This document shows positions 30,272 through 37,682 of a stretch of DNA of 37,682 nt, one piece after another; within the stretch, counting starts at the first letter, position 1, and the number at the start of each line of letters is the position of its first letter. The DNA is from an uncultured Ruminococcus sp. (lineage in GTDB: Bacteria; Bacillota_A; Clostridia; Oscillospirales; Ruminococcaceae): the NCBI GenBank assembly GCA_900315975.1, contig ONBA01000027.1, positions 1 to 37,682 of the forward strand. Reading direction: 5' to 3'. A program made the position numbers and the translations under genes. The notes under the pieces were generated by a model that was given only the letters and a program-made list of their open reading frames with translations, was not told the DNA's origin and searched no databases.

Positions 30272-31225
30272 ATGTCTGTAAAAGTTTATATAGACGGTCA
30301 GGAAGGTACTACCGGACTGAAAATACAGGAACGTTTCGAGGGTAGAAACGATATCGAAATTATCAAAATCAGCGAGGAACTCAGAAAAGACCCCGCGGAA
30401 AGAGCTCGTCTCATAAACAGTGCGGACTATGTTTTCCTCTGTCTGCCCGATGCGGCTTCGCGTGAGGCTGTCTCATTCATCGATAAGGATAACGACCATG
30501 TTCGTATCATCGACGCTTCTACCGCTCACAGAACTAATCCCGACTGGGCTTACGGCTTCCCTGAGCTTTCTCCCGCTCACCGTGAGAAGATTCAGTCTTC
30601 AAACAGAGTTGCTGTTCCCGGATGCTATGCAAGCGGCTTCAACTCGATAGTTTATCCCCTCGTCAGCAATGGTATCATTCCCGCTGATTACCCCGTTTTC
30701 GCTTACGCTACTTCCGGCTACAGCGGAGCAGGCAAAAAGGCTATCGCCGTTTATGAGGGCGAGGACAAGCCTTTCGAGTTCAACAGTCCCCGTCAGTACG
30801 CACTCTCACAGGCTCATAAGCACCTCCCCGAGATGCAGGCTGTATCGGGTCTTGCATACAAGCCTATGTTCAATCCTATGGTATGCGATTATTTCAGCGG
30901 AATGGTCGTAAGTGTTCCGATTCAGACAAGAACTCTTCCTAAGAAATACACCCCCGCAGAGGTGCATGATATGTTCGCTAAGCATTACGCTGACGCTAAA
31001 ATGGTCGAGGTTATGCCGCTTATGTCTGAGGACGAGCAGAAAAGCTTCTTCCTCGCTTCAAATACTCTCAGCGGTCTGAATAAAATGCAGATATTCGTCT
31101 TCGGAAGCGATGAGCAGATACTCCTCTGCTCACGTCTCGATAATCTCGGAAAAGGTGCAAGCGGTGCGGCTGTTCAGTGCCTTAACATCATGATGGGCAT
31201 TGACGAGACTACAGGTCTTGTCTGA
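30272..31225 (+). CDS. argC: N-acetyl-gamma-glutamyl-phosphate reductase, short (type 2) form
   Basis: The enzyme reduces N-acetylglutamyl phosphate to the semialdehyde with NADPH, the third step. I use the start at 30272, 7 bases after AGGAGG. The 317-residue length and sequence fit the short ArgC class rather than the 340-residue form. The nucleotide loop GQEGTTGLK is at 9-17 and the active-site Cys118 is in VPGCYASG. Confidence 0.95.
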   Translation: MSVKVYIDGQEGTTGLKIQERFEGRNDIEIIKISEELRKDPAERARLINSADYVFLCLPDAASREAVSFIDKDNDHVRIIDASTAHRTNPDWAYGFPELSPAHREKIQSSNRVAVPGCYASGFNSIVYPLVSNGIIPADYPVFAYATSGYSGAGKKAIAVYEGEDKPFEFNSPRQYALSQAHKHLPEMQAVSGLAYKPMFNPMVCDYFSGMVVSVPIQTRTLPKKYTPAEVHDMFAKHYADAKMVEVMPLMSEDEQKSFFLASNTLSGLNKMQIFVFGSDEQILLCSRLDNLGKGASGAAVQCLNIMMGIDETTGLV

Positions 31226-31245
31226 AACTGATAAGAGGTGATAAA

Positions 31246-31887
31246 ATGGCTGAAAACGGAAAAGCTAAGGGCGGTACTAAGCTCTCAACGGTGCTTTATT
31301 TTACCTGCCTTACCCTCGCAGTTATGGCGCTTGTGTTCTTTCTGTACCTTTTACTGGTAGACGGCGGACTTTTCCTCTTCGGATATGTTTTCAGCCCCTA
31401 CACTCTCGCATTCGCGGTTATTGCTTTCGTATTCCTTCTCAGGACAGGCGACCTGCTTAAAAGAAACGGCGGAAAGGTGAGCTACCACGGTACTCTCGCC
31501 GCTGCTGCTGCGGTTATCGCTCTTGCTGCCGCTGTGTACGGCGGTGTCAGGGATATCAGACATACAAGAACTGCCGATATGCTCGTCATGAGCGGAAGAA
31601 ATGCCCTGCTGACCGAGTATACCGAGAAAAACGGCACTACCGGTAAGGATAATACCTTCATCGACGCTCATATACTCTATGGACGTATTGCTATGAAGCT
31701 CGGTCGCATCGACGAAACATATTTCTCGAATAAATGCGTCGAAAAAGACCTTTACGCTTATTCTGTGAATGATACGGAAAATGTACTCACAATTGAATGC
31801 GAATACGGAGATTTCGGCGACGGTGTTGTCGCTGTTGACCCTTCACATGATAAATCTACTATCAAATATGATTTCAAGCTCAGATAA
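31246..31887 (+). CDS. Unrecognised membrane protein within the arginine operon
   Basis: This 213-residue protein has three hydrophobic segments (about 15-36, 42-64, 85-102). A soluble C-terminal part of about 110 residues follows, rich in beta-strand-like patterns and containing DDGVVAVDP-like acidic turns. I recognise no domain. AGAGGTG precedes the ATG. It fits tightly between argC and argJ (20 and 13 bases), so it is co-transcribed with them. Confidence 0.75.
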   Translation: MAENGKAKGGTKLSTVLYFTCLTLAVMALVFFLYLLLVDGGLFLFGYVFSPYTLAFAVIAFVFLLRTGDLLKRNGGKVSYHGTLAAAAAVIALAAAVYGGVRDIRHTRTADMLVMSGRNALLTEYTEKNGTTGKDNTFIDAHILYGRIAMKLGRIDETYFSNKCVEKDLYAYSVNDTENVLTIECEYGDFGDGVVAVDPSHDKSTIKYDFKLR

Positions 31888-31900
31888 AGGAGTAATTGAC

Positions 31901-33196
31901 ATGGAACTCAAAAAAATCGGTAACGTTAAATTCGTCTACGGCGGTGTCTGCGCCGCAAGAGGCTTTAAGGCAAACGGTGTTCAGTGCGGTCTCGCTCATA
32001 AGCCCCTCGGTGATATGGCTGAGGCTAATGCGGCTGCTAATAATGCACTCCCTGCTGCTAAAAAGAAAAACGACCTCGCTATGATAGTTGCAGACAAGGA
32101 CTGCACTGCTGCCGCTGTTTACACTACTAACAAGGTCAAGGGTGCTCCTATCCTTGTTACTAAGGAACACCTCGCTGACGGCAAGGCAAGAGCTGTTATC
32201 GTCAACTCCGTAAACGCTAATACCTGCAATCCCGATGGCTACGAAAAGGCTACTAAAATGGCTCAGCTCGCCGCTGACGCTCTCGGTATCAGTGAGAACG
32301 ACGTTATTGTCGCTTCTACAGGTGTTATCGGTCAGGTGCTCCCTATCGAACCTATCGCAAACGGCATTAAGCCGCTCGTTGAGGGTTTAAGCTACGGCGG
32401 AAACAAGAGTGCCCTCGAAGCTATCATGACTACTGATACTCAGCCTAAAGAGGTCTCTGTTGAGTTTGAGCTCGGCGGCAAGACCTGCGTTATGGGCGGT
32501 ATGCTCAAGGGAAGCGGCATGATTCACCCGAATATGGCTACTACCCTCACTTTTATTACTACTGATGCGGATATCTCCGCTGAAATGCTTCAGCGTGCAC
32601 TCAGTGACAACGTTAAGGTCACTCTCAACCGTGCAAGCGTTGACGGCGATACTTCTACTAATGATATGGTATGCGTTATGGCTTCAGGTACTGCCGGAAA
32701 TAAGACGGTAACTACCGAAGATGCCGATTTTGAGGCTTTCTCAAACGCTCTCTACAATATTATGCTCAACCTCGCCCGCATGATGGCTAAGGACGGCGAA
32801 GGTGCTACTAAACTTATTGAGTGCGCTGTTACAGGTGCGGCTGATGAGAAAACTGCCGAAACTGTTGCTAAGTCCGTTATATGTTCAAGTCTGCTCAAAT
32901 CTATGATTTTCGGCGAGGACGCTAATGCAGGACGTATCTACTGCGCTGTGGGCTATTCCGATGCTGACTTCGATATCAGCAAGGTAGATGTCGATATGTC
33001 ATCAAAGGGCGGAAGCATTGTCCTCGGCAGACAGGGCTGTGTTACGGAGTTCGATGAGGAACTCGCGAAAAAGGTTCTCGCTGAGGACGAGATACAGATA
33101 ATCGTTTCTCTCGGCGAAGGTTCGGCTACCGCTGTTTGCTGGGGCTGTGACCTTACTTACGATTACGTTAAGATAAACGGCGATTACCGCAGTTAA
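31901..33196 (+). CDS. argJ: Glutamate N-acetyltransferase (ornithine acetyltransferase)
   Basis: ArgJ moves the acetyl group from N-acetylornithine to glutamate and makes the pathway cyclic. The start at 31901 follows AAAGGAG by 9 bases; the longer frame from 31769 runs through the previous gene and is not used. The 431-residue precursor should cut itself between Ala213 and Thr214 in HPNMATTLTF, giving two subunits with Thr214 as the nucleophile. Whether it also accepts acetyl-CoA (the bifunctional type) cannot be told by eye. Confidence 0.95.
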   Translation: MELKKIGNVKFVYGGVCAARGFKANGVQCGLAHKPLGDMAEANAAANNALPAAKKKNDLAMIVADKDCTAAAVYTTNKVKGAPILVTKEHLADGKARAVIVNSVNANTCNPDGYEKATKMAQLAADALGISENDVIVASTGVIGQVLPIEPIANGIKPLVEGLSYGGNKSALEAIMTTDTQPKEVSVEFELGGKTCVMGGMLKGSGMIHPNMATTLTFITTDADISAEMLQRALSDNVKVTLNRASVDGDTSTNDMVCVMASGTAGNKTVTTEDADFEAFSNALYNIMLNLARMMAKDGEGATKLIECAVTGAADEKTAETVAKSVICSSLLKSMIFGEDANAGRIYCAVGYSDADFDISKVDVDMSSKGGSIVLGRQGCVTEFDEELAKKVLAEDEIQIIVSLGEGSATAVCWGCDLTYDYVKINGDYRS

Positions 33197-33223
33197 TGCA
33201 AAAAACTCTTTTGGGTGTTCTTC

Positions 33224-33250
33224 CTTACGGCGGCAGATAGCCGCCATAAG
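33224..33250 (+). other. Hairpin between argJ and argB
   Basis: CTTACGGCGGC and GCCGCCATAAG pair over about 10 bp with one mismatch and a 5-base loop. There is no T-run. It probably affects mRNA stability or segmental expression, not termination. Confidence 0.55.
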
Positions 33251-33291
33251 GCGGTTATTGAGGATTACATTATTTACAGGAGTGATTTTAA

Positions 33292-34158
33292 ATGGAAAAA
33301 ATCTCTAATCAGGATAAATCGCAGATACTCATTGACGCTCTGCCTTATATTCAGAAATACAGCAACAAGATAGTCGTTGTTAAATACGGCGGAAATGCTA
33401 TGACTAACAAGGAGCTCAAGGACGCTGTTATGACTGATATCGTTCTACTTCACCTCGTTGGTATCAAGGTAGTTCTCGTTCACGGCGGCGGTCCTGAGAT
33501 AAGCGATATGCTCAAAAAGCTCAATATAGAAAGCAAGTTCATAAACGGTCTGCGCTATACCGATGAGGCTACTGTTGATGTTGTTAAAATGGTGCTCTCG
33601 GGTAAGGTGAACAAGGAACTCGTTCAGCTCCTCGCTCAGCATAAGGGCAGTGCTGTGGGTCTTTGCGGTATCGACGGAGAAATGCTCATGGCTGAGAAAA
33701 AAACTACTGACGACGGTCAGGACCTCGGCTGGGTAGGCGAGATAACCAAGGTCAACACCAAGCCTATCCTCGATGCTCTCGATAACGGCAATATCCCCGT
33801 TATTGCTACCGTTGCAACAGACAAGGACGGTAATACATATAATATCAATGCCGATACTGCTGCGGCTCGTATCGCGGCTGAGCTCGGTGCTGAAAACCTC
33901 ATTCTCATGACCGATATAGCGGGTCTTCTCCGCGATAAGGACGACCCGTCTACACTTATCCCTGCCGTAAATGTCAGCGAAGTTCCTTACCTCAAAATGC
34001 AGGGAATCATTTCAGGCGGCATGATACCGAAAATTGACTGCTGTGTTGAGGCTGTCAGACGCGGTGTAAACAAGACTGTTATCATCGACGGCAGAGTTCC
34101 GCACTCTATCCTTATTGAGATACTCTCAAATGAAGGAATCGGTACACAGTTCACTTAA
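33292..34158 (+). CDS. argB: N-acetylglutamate kinase, probably arginine-inhibited
   Basis: The enzyme phosphorylates N-acetylglutamate, the second step. The 288-residue protein has the amino-acid-kinase core: VKYGGNAM (about 29-36), VLVHGGGPEI and NINADTAAARIA. The N-terminal helix of about 20 residues before the core (SQILIDALPYIQKY) is the hallmark of arginine-sensitive enzymes. This fits a cyclic pathway, in which ArgB is the controlled step. GGAG precedes the ATG by 9 bases. Confidence 0.96.
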   Translation: MEKISNQDKSQILIDALPYIQKYSNKIVVVKYGGNAMTNKELKDAVMTDIVLLHLVGIKVVLVHGGGPEISDMLKKLNIESKFINGLRYTDEATVDVVKMVLSGKVNKELVQLLAQHKGSAVGLCGIDGEMLMAEKKTTDDGQDLGWVGEITKVNTKPILDALDNGNIPVIATVATDKDGNTYNINADTAAARIAAELGAENLILMTDIAGLLRDKDDPSTLIPAVNVSEVPYLKMQGIISGGMIPKIDCCVEAVRRGVNKTVIIDGRVPHSILIEILSNEGIGTQFT

Positions 34159-34175
34159 TTAACACTATTTACTTG

Positions 34176-34242
34176 TATACGAAAAATTTACGTAAAAAAA
34201 CACGTATTCACATTGATTTTATATACATTTTGGCGGTATAAT
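34176..34242 (+). promoter_or_regulatory. argD promoter with putative ArgR sites
   Basis: TTGATT (34213-34218) and TATAAT (34237-34242) are 18 bases apart. TATACGAAAA (34176-34185) and CACGTATTCACA (34201-34212), both shared with the argG promoter, lie just upstream; the second abuts the -35. The leader of about 90 bases also contains an imperfect hairpin around 34255-34275. Confidence 0.6.
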
Positions 34243-34338
34243 TATATCAGAGTAGGATAGCATGACTATCCCCTGATACTATGAGATTTTTTTAACGATC
34301 GCCGTGCGCATATATCATGTGAAGGAAGGAGACTGGCT

Positions 34339-35514
34339 ATGAGCAGTGAAAAGACTATAGAAAAATTCAATAAACACGTTATGCAGTCGTACGGCAGATA
34401 CCCACTCGTTATGGAACAGGGTGCGGGCAGACGCTGTAAAGATGAGGACGGTAAGGAATATATCGACTTCGGAAGCGGCATCGGTACTAACAGCCTCGGC
34501 TACTGCGACGAGAAATGGGCAGATGCAGTTTGCGCTCAGGTCAGAACTCTACAGCATAACTCCAATTACTACTACACCGCTGTTCAGGCTGAATTCGCTG
34601 AAAAGCTCTGCGAAACAGCCGGATACGACAGGGTCTTCTTCGGAAACAGCGGCGCGGAAGCTAACGAGTGTGCTATAAAAATAGCAAGAAAATACAGCTT
34701 CGATAAGTACGGCAAGGGCAGACATACTATTATCACCCTCGTCAATTCTTTCCATGGCAGAACTATGGCTACTCTCTCTGCTACGGGTCAGGACGTTTTC
34801 CATAACTACTTCTTCCCGTTCCTTGAGGGATTCGTGTACGTTAAGGCTAATGATATCGCTGACCTTAAGGATAAACTCGATGATACAGTCTGCGCGGTAA
34901 TGCTTGAATACGTTCAGGGCGAGGGTGGTGTAAATGCTCTCGATAAGGATTTCGTGGACGCTGTTTTTGAGCTTTGTGCCGCTAAGGACGTTCTTGTTAT
35001 CGCAGATGAGGTGCAGACCGGTGTCGGCAGAACAGGTAAGTTCCTCGCCGGCGACTGGTTCGGTAAAAAAGCCGATGTTACTACTCTTGCTAAAGGCATC
35101 GCGGGTGGTGTTCCTATGGGTGCTTGTCTCGTAGGAGAAAAGCTGAGAGATGTGTTCACTCCGGGTACTCACGGTTCAACATTCGGAGGAAATCCTATCG
35201 CTTGTGCTGGCGGTCTCGCAGTTCTCGACAGAATAAACAGCGATGGCTTCCTTAAAAGCGTTTGCGAAAAAGCTGAGTATTTTAAAAATAAACTTGAAAA
35301 ATGCAGTGAGGTCGAGGGCGTAAGCGGTCTCGGACTCATGATAGGTATAAAACTAAAGACCAAGAAAGCGGCTGATGTCGCGAAGGCTTCTCTTGATAAA
35401 GGACTCCTCGTCCTTACGGCAAAAGATAAGGTCAGACTCTTGCCGCCGCTGACCATCGAATACGATGAGATCGATGCGGGCCTCGACAAGCTTTTGGAGA
35501 TACTGGAGGAATGA
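34339..35514 (+). CDS. argD: Acetylornithine aminotransferase
   Basis: This PLP enzyme transfers an amino group from glutamate to N-acetylglutamate semialdehyde, the fourth step. The 391-residue length is typical. The class III aminotransferase motifs are FGNSGAEANECAIKIAR, VIADEVQTGVGRTG and the PLP lysine in TTLAKGIAGG. GGAAGGAG precedes the ATG. It starts a second transcription unit with the gene at 35517 and argF. Confidence 0.96.
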   Translation: MSSEKTIEKFNKHVMQSYGRYPLVMEQGAGRRCKDEDGKEYIDFGSGIGTNSLGYCDEKWADAVCAQVRTLQHNSNYYYTAVQAEFAEKLCETAGYDRVFFGNSGAEANECAIKIARKYSFDKYGKGRHTIITLVNSFHGRTMATLSATGQDVFHNYFFPFLEGFVYVKANDIADLKDKLDDTVCAVMLEYVQGEGGVNALDKDFVDAVFELCAAKDVLVIADEVQTGVGRTGKFLAGDWFGKKADVTTLAKGIAGGVPMGACLVGEKLRDVFTPGTHGSTFGGNPIACAGGLAVLDRINSDGFLKSVCEKAEYFKNKLEKCSEVEGVSGLGLMIGIKLKTKKAADVAKASLDKGLLVLTAKDKVRLLPPLTIEYDEIDAGLDKLLEILEE

Positions 35515-35516
35515 GA

Positions 35517-36005
35517 ATGGAGCTTATGGTCTCTGTAAAAGGGCATAATTACACTGTTGAAGATAAAAAACATTCAAGACTTCTCTATACTATCAAGAAA
35601 AAAGGAATAGGTATGAGTAAATTCCTCCTCCTTGATGCAAGTAAATATCAACTGTATACGTTCACTAAAATTGTTGAAGATAAGAAACCTACCTTTATCA
35701 TAAGCAATAATGATATCCCGATCATACGTTTATCTGTCAAGTCGCTGTTTCTCGATCCGTCTATCCAAATCAGCGGAAAAGATACGGCGGGACAGCCTGT
35801 GGATTTTGTTCTTGCAAGTAAAGACCATAAGGAGTTCACTATTCTCAGAGGTGACAAAGATGTCGGCAATCTGAGCGTTCTTATTACCGTTTCAGGTGAC
35901 TTACAGTACGAAATGAAAATAGAGGATAAGATCTTCGACGACTTTATACCGCTCTTCGCCGTAGCGGTAGATATTACATTCGGCGATATGAATAAGGGAA
36001 AATAA
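35517..36005 (+). CDS. LURP-one/tubby-like beta-barrel protein, tentative
   Basis: The ATG at 35517 is preferred over 35511 because GGAGG (35505-35509) is 7 bases upstream of it. The 162-residue protein is beta-rich and has no signal peptide or membrane segment. The pattern YTVEDKKHSRLLYTIKKKG...KFLLLDASKYQLYTFTK resembles LOR (LURP-one-related) proteins, which adopt a tubby-like fold. This call is by pattern only. It sits between argD and argF (17 bases before argF) in the same unit, and its role there is unknown. Confidence 0.6.
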   Translation: MELMVSVKGHNYTVEDKKHSRLLYTIKKKGIGMSKFLLLDASKYQLYTFTKIVEDKKPTFIISNNDIPIIRLSVKSLFLDPSIQISGKDTAGQPVDFVLASKDHKEFTILRGDKDVGNLSVLITVSGDLQYEMKIEDKIFDDFIPLFAVAVDITFGDMNKGK

Positions 36006-36021
36006 TCGAAAGGACATAAAT

Positions 36022-36927
36022 ATGAAACACTTACTCAAAATGCTCGACCTGAGCACAGAAGAAATCACTGAAATACTCGACCTCGCTGATCAGCTTAAGT
36101 ATGAGCTGAAACATAATATTCCGCATCCGCACCTCAAAGGTAAGACACTCGGTATGATATTCCAGAAGGCTTCGACACGTACAAGAGTTTCTTTTGAAAC
36201 AGGTATGTATCAGCTCGGCGGCTATCCGCTCTTCCTCTCGTCTAACGACCTCCAGATAGGCCGCGGAGAGCCTGTTCAGGATACTGCAAGAGTTCTTTCA
36301 CGCTACCTCAGCGGTATCATGATCCGTACTTTTGAACAGAAAGAGGTAGAGGACCTCGCTGAATACGGCAGTATCCCGATAATAAACGGTCTTACTGACT
36401 TCTGCCACCCCTGTCAGGTACTCGCTGACCTTATGACTATCCGTGAATTCAAGGGCAGTCTCGCCGGTCTTAAAATGTGCTTTATCGGCGATGGTAATAA
36501 CATGGCTAACTCCCTCATTGTCGGCGGTCTCAAGGTTGGTATGAGCGTTTCTATCGCTTGCCCTGATGACTATCAGCCTCCGAAGGAGATTCTCGACTTT
36601 GCGGCTGGATACGGTGACAAGTTTGAAATGGTCAATGACCCCAAAACTGCCGCTAAGGACGCTGATGTACTTATCACTGACGTATGGGCTTCAATGGGTC
36701 AGGAGGGCGAAGCTGAAAAGCGTAAGAAGGCTTTCGCCGGCTATCAGATAAATGACGACCTTATGGCTGTTGCTAAGGACGATGCTATGGTGCTCCACTG
36801 CCTGCCCGCTCACCGCGAGGAGGAAATAACTGAGAAGGTATTCGAGGCTCACGCTAAGGAGATTTTCGAGGAAGCTGAAAACCGTCTCCACGCTCAGAAG
36901 GCTGTAATGGTAAAATTAATGGCATAA
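36022..36927 (+). CDS. argF: Ornithine carbamoyltransferase
   Basis: The enzyme makes citrulline from ornithine and carbamoyl phosphate. The 301-residue product has the carbamoyl-phosphate motif STRTR (51-55), HPCQVLADL and the ornithine-side motif HCLPAHR. AAAGGA precedes the ATG. It is the last arg gene here. carA and carB, which would supply carbamoyl phosphate, are not in the window. Confidence 0.97.
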   Translation: MKHLLKMLDLSTEEITEILDLADQLKYELKHNIPHPHLKGKTLGMIFQKASTRTRVSFETGMYQLGGYPLFLSSNDLQIGRGEPVQDTARVLSRYLSGIMIRTFEQKEVEDLAEYGSIPIINGLTDFCHPCQVLADLMTIREFKGSLAGLKMCFIGDGNNMANSLIVGGLKVGMSVSIACPDDYQPPKEILDFAAGYGDKFEMVNDPKTAAKDADVLITDVWASMGQEGEAEKRKKAFAGYQINDDLMAVAKDDAMVLHCLPAHREEEITEKVFEAHAKEIFEEAENRLHAQKAVMVKLMA

Positions 36928-36933
36928 TTTTTG

Positions 36934-36962
36934 TTGACATAATGTCGGAGAGATGCTAAAAT
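36934..36962 (+). promoter_or_regulatory. Promoter of the DUF3592-like gene
   Basis: TTGACA (36934-36939) and TAAAAT (36957-36962) are 17 bases apart. The start would fall only about 11 bases before the ATG, leaving just the ribosome binding site GAGGTG as leader. Confidence 0.75.
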
Positions 36963-36979
36963 AAAGCCGAGGTGATAAA

Positions 36980-37348
36980 ATGGAAGAAATAATCATTGGT
37001 GTGATAGGTGTCGCTGTGGGACTTGTCGGACTGTTTGTGTTTATAAGCGGTCTAATTTTTATGCTCACAGGCTCAGAAACGCTCGGAGAAGTGGTCTCGT
37101 CGCGTCAGGACGATAAGAATAGGTACAGGCATACTGTGAGGTATAAGGCTGGCACAGACGAGCTTATACGCGAGGATAAGATGGGCTACAGCAGAGCATT
37201 GGAGAACGGCGAAAAGATTCTGCTGACTTATAAGAAGGGGAATCCTGAAGTTTTCAGAGCTGTTAAAGAACTTCGTACAAGGACTGTCGGAAGCGGTCTG
37301 CTTGCACTCATGGGAGTGGCTTTTGCAATAAGGTTTTTAATGCTGTAG
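36980..37348 (+). CDS. DUF3592-like membrane protein
   Basis: This 122-residue protein has an N-terminal membrane segment (about 5-30) and a second one near the end (about 103-120). Between them is a beta-rich soluble part (VVSSRQDDKNRYRHTVRYKAG...GEKILLTYKKGNPE) typical of DUF3592, a family of unknown function. It is transcribed alone. Confidence 0.75.
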   Translation: MEEIIIGVIGVAVGLVGLFVFISGLIFMLTGSETLGEVVSSRQDDKNRYRHTVRYKAGTDELIREDKMGYSRALENGEKILLTYKKGNPEVFRAVKELRTRTVGSGLLALMGVAFAIRFLML

Positions 37349-37391
37349 CAAAATATACAAAAGAGCAAGCGGTTTGTTACTATTCTTTTGG

Positions 37392-37420
37392 TTGACAAAA
37401 GTGAAAATGGATGATATAAT
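37392..37420 (+). promoter_or_regulatory. Ribosomal RNA operon promoter P1 (first of three)
   Basis: TTGACA (37392-37397) and TATAAT (37415-37420) are 17 bases apart, followed by AATAAAGCTG. The 334 bases from 37349 to the window end hold no gene, only this promoter array and leader. Confidence 0.85.
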
Positions 37421-37494
37421 AATAAAGCTGTCGCACGAGAGACAAGAGCGAAGCGGAAGAGAACTTGGGAAAGAAAAAAATTCCGAAAAAGCAC

Positions 37495-37523
37495 TTGACA
37501 AACGGAGCGATAAGTGATATAAT
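37495..37523 (+). promoter_or_regulatory. Ribosomal RNA operon promoter P2
   Basis: TTGACA (37495-37500) and TATAAT (37518-37523) are 17 bases apart, followed by ATTAAAGCTG. It lies 103 bases after P1 and shares its start region. Confidence 0.88.
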
Positions 37524-37588
37524 ATTAAAGCTGCTTAAGAGAGCGGCGCACATCGAAAAAAGTTTTTGAAAAAACTTGAAAAAAGTAC

Positions 37589-37617
37589 TTGACAAAAACG
37601 AGAAGATGTGATATAAT
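37589..37617 (+). promoter_or_regulatory. Ribosomal RNA operon promoter P3
   Basis: TTGACA (37589-37594) and TATAAT (37612-37617) are 17 bases apart, followed by ATTAAAGCTG as in P2. The sequence after it (CTTGAAAATTGAACAA, 37655-37670) resembles the leader found before 16S rRNA in many Firmicutes. A 16S gene is expected right of the window. Confidence 0.88.
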
Positions 37618-37682
37618 ATTAAAGCTGTCCGACAAGGACAAGCGAAAACAGCATCTTGAAAATTGAACAATGCAAGAAAAAA

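Noticed and set aside
34549..35172. 207-residue open frame antisense to argD
   Set aside because: It is a shadow of argD; no start signal or domain.
1..37682. CRISPR arrays, insertion sequences or a replication origin
   Set aside because: No regularly spaced repeats, no transposase and no DnaA-box cluster were seen.

Overview
The window looks like the chromosome of a fibre-degrading, cellulosome-forming Ruminococcus (Firmicutes, Oscillospiraceae), most like R. flavefaciens and relatives. The evidence is three secreted polysaccharide-degrading enzymes with dockerin modules, an [FeFe]-hydrogenase maturase, a fermentative lactate dehydrogenase, strong AGGAGG ribosome binding sites and consensus TTGACA-17-TATAAT promoters. 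The species call is an inference; there is no 16S rRNA sequence in the window.

Layout. (1) 1-602: the tail of a tyrosine recombinase lies just downstream of a tRNA-Met/tRNA-Glu pair, so this is probably the inner end of an integrated element whose rest is outside the window. (2) 704-8337, minus strand: a signalling cassette made of a lipoprotein, a TerY-like vWA protein, a small membrane protein, a PP2C-type phosphatase, a Ser/Thr kinase-like protein with a triplicated C-terminal repeat, a zinc-finger Sel1-repeat protein, an alpha/beta hydrolase (DUF2974-like) and a GNAT acetyltransferase. Several of these genes overlap or nearly touch. (3) 8400-21470: a plant cell-wall region with a two-enzyme xylanase/GH43 dockerin protein, a PL1 pectate lyase and a GH43 arabinanase-like protein, plus a YfbK-type vWA lipoprotein and a DRE-TIM aldolase. 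A likely small RNA (12791-12908) sits after the xylanase gene. (4) 21585-26415: a zinc-ribbon membrane protein, a TtcA-like thiolase, a Nudix hydrolase, lactate dehydrogenase, hydF behind a structured leader RNA, and a DUF2809 protein. (5) 26711-36927: a nearly complete cyclic arginine pathway, argG-GNAT-argH-x-argC-x-argJ-argB, then argD-x-argF from its own promoter; x marks small accessory genes. (6) 36934-37682: a DUF3592 protein, then three tandem near-identical strong promoters and a leader typical of a ribosomal RNA operon. The 16S gene should begin just past the right edge.

The most interesting unexplained parts are non-coding. The xylanase gene and the small RNA downstream of it share a 19-base box at the same place relative to their promoters. 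An unpaired linker in that RNA can pair (7 + 6 bp around one bulged base) with the ribosome binding site of the same xylanase gene, which suggests a local feedback circuit. Separately, the 270-base leader of hydF contains two perfect helices (9 and 11 bp) that cross each other, followed by an intrinsic terminator directly before the ribosome binding site. This is riboswitch-like architecture that I could not assign to a known class. The kinase/phosphatase/vWA cassette is the best protein-level candidate for a poorly described system.
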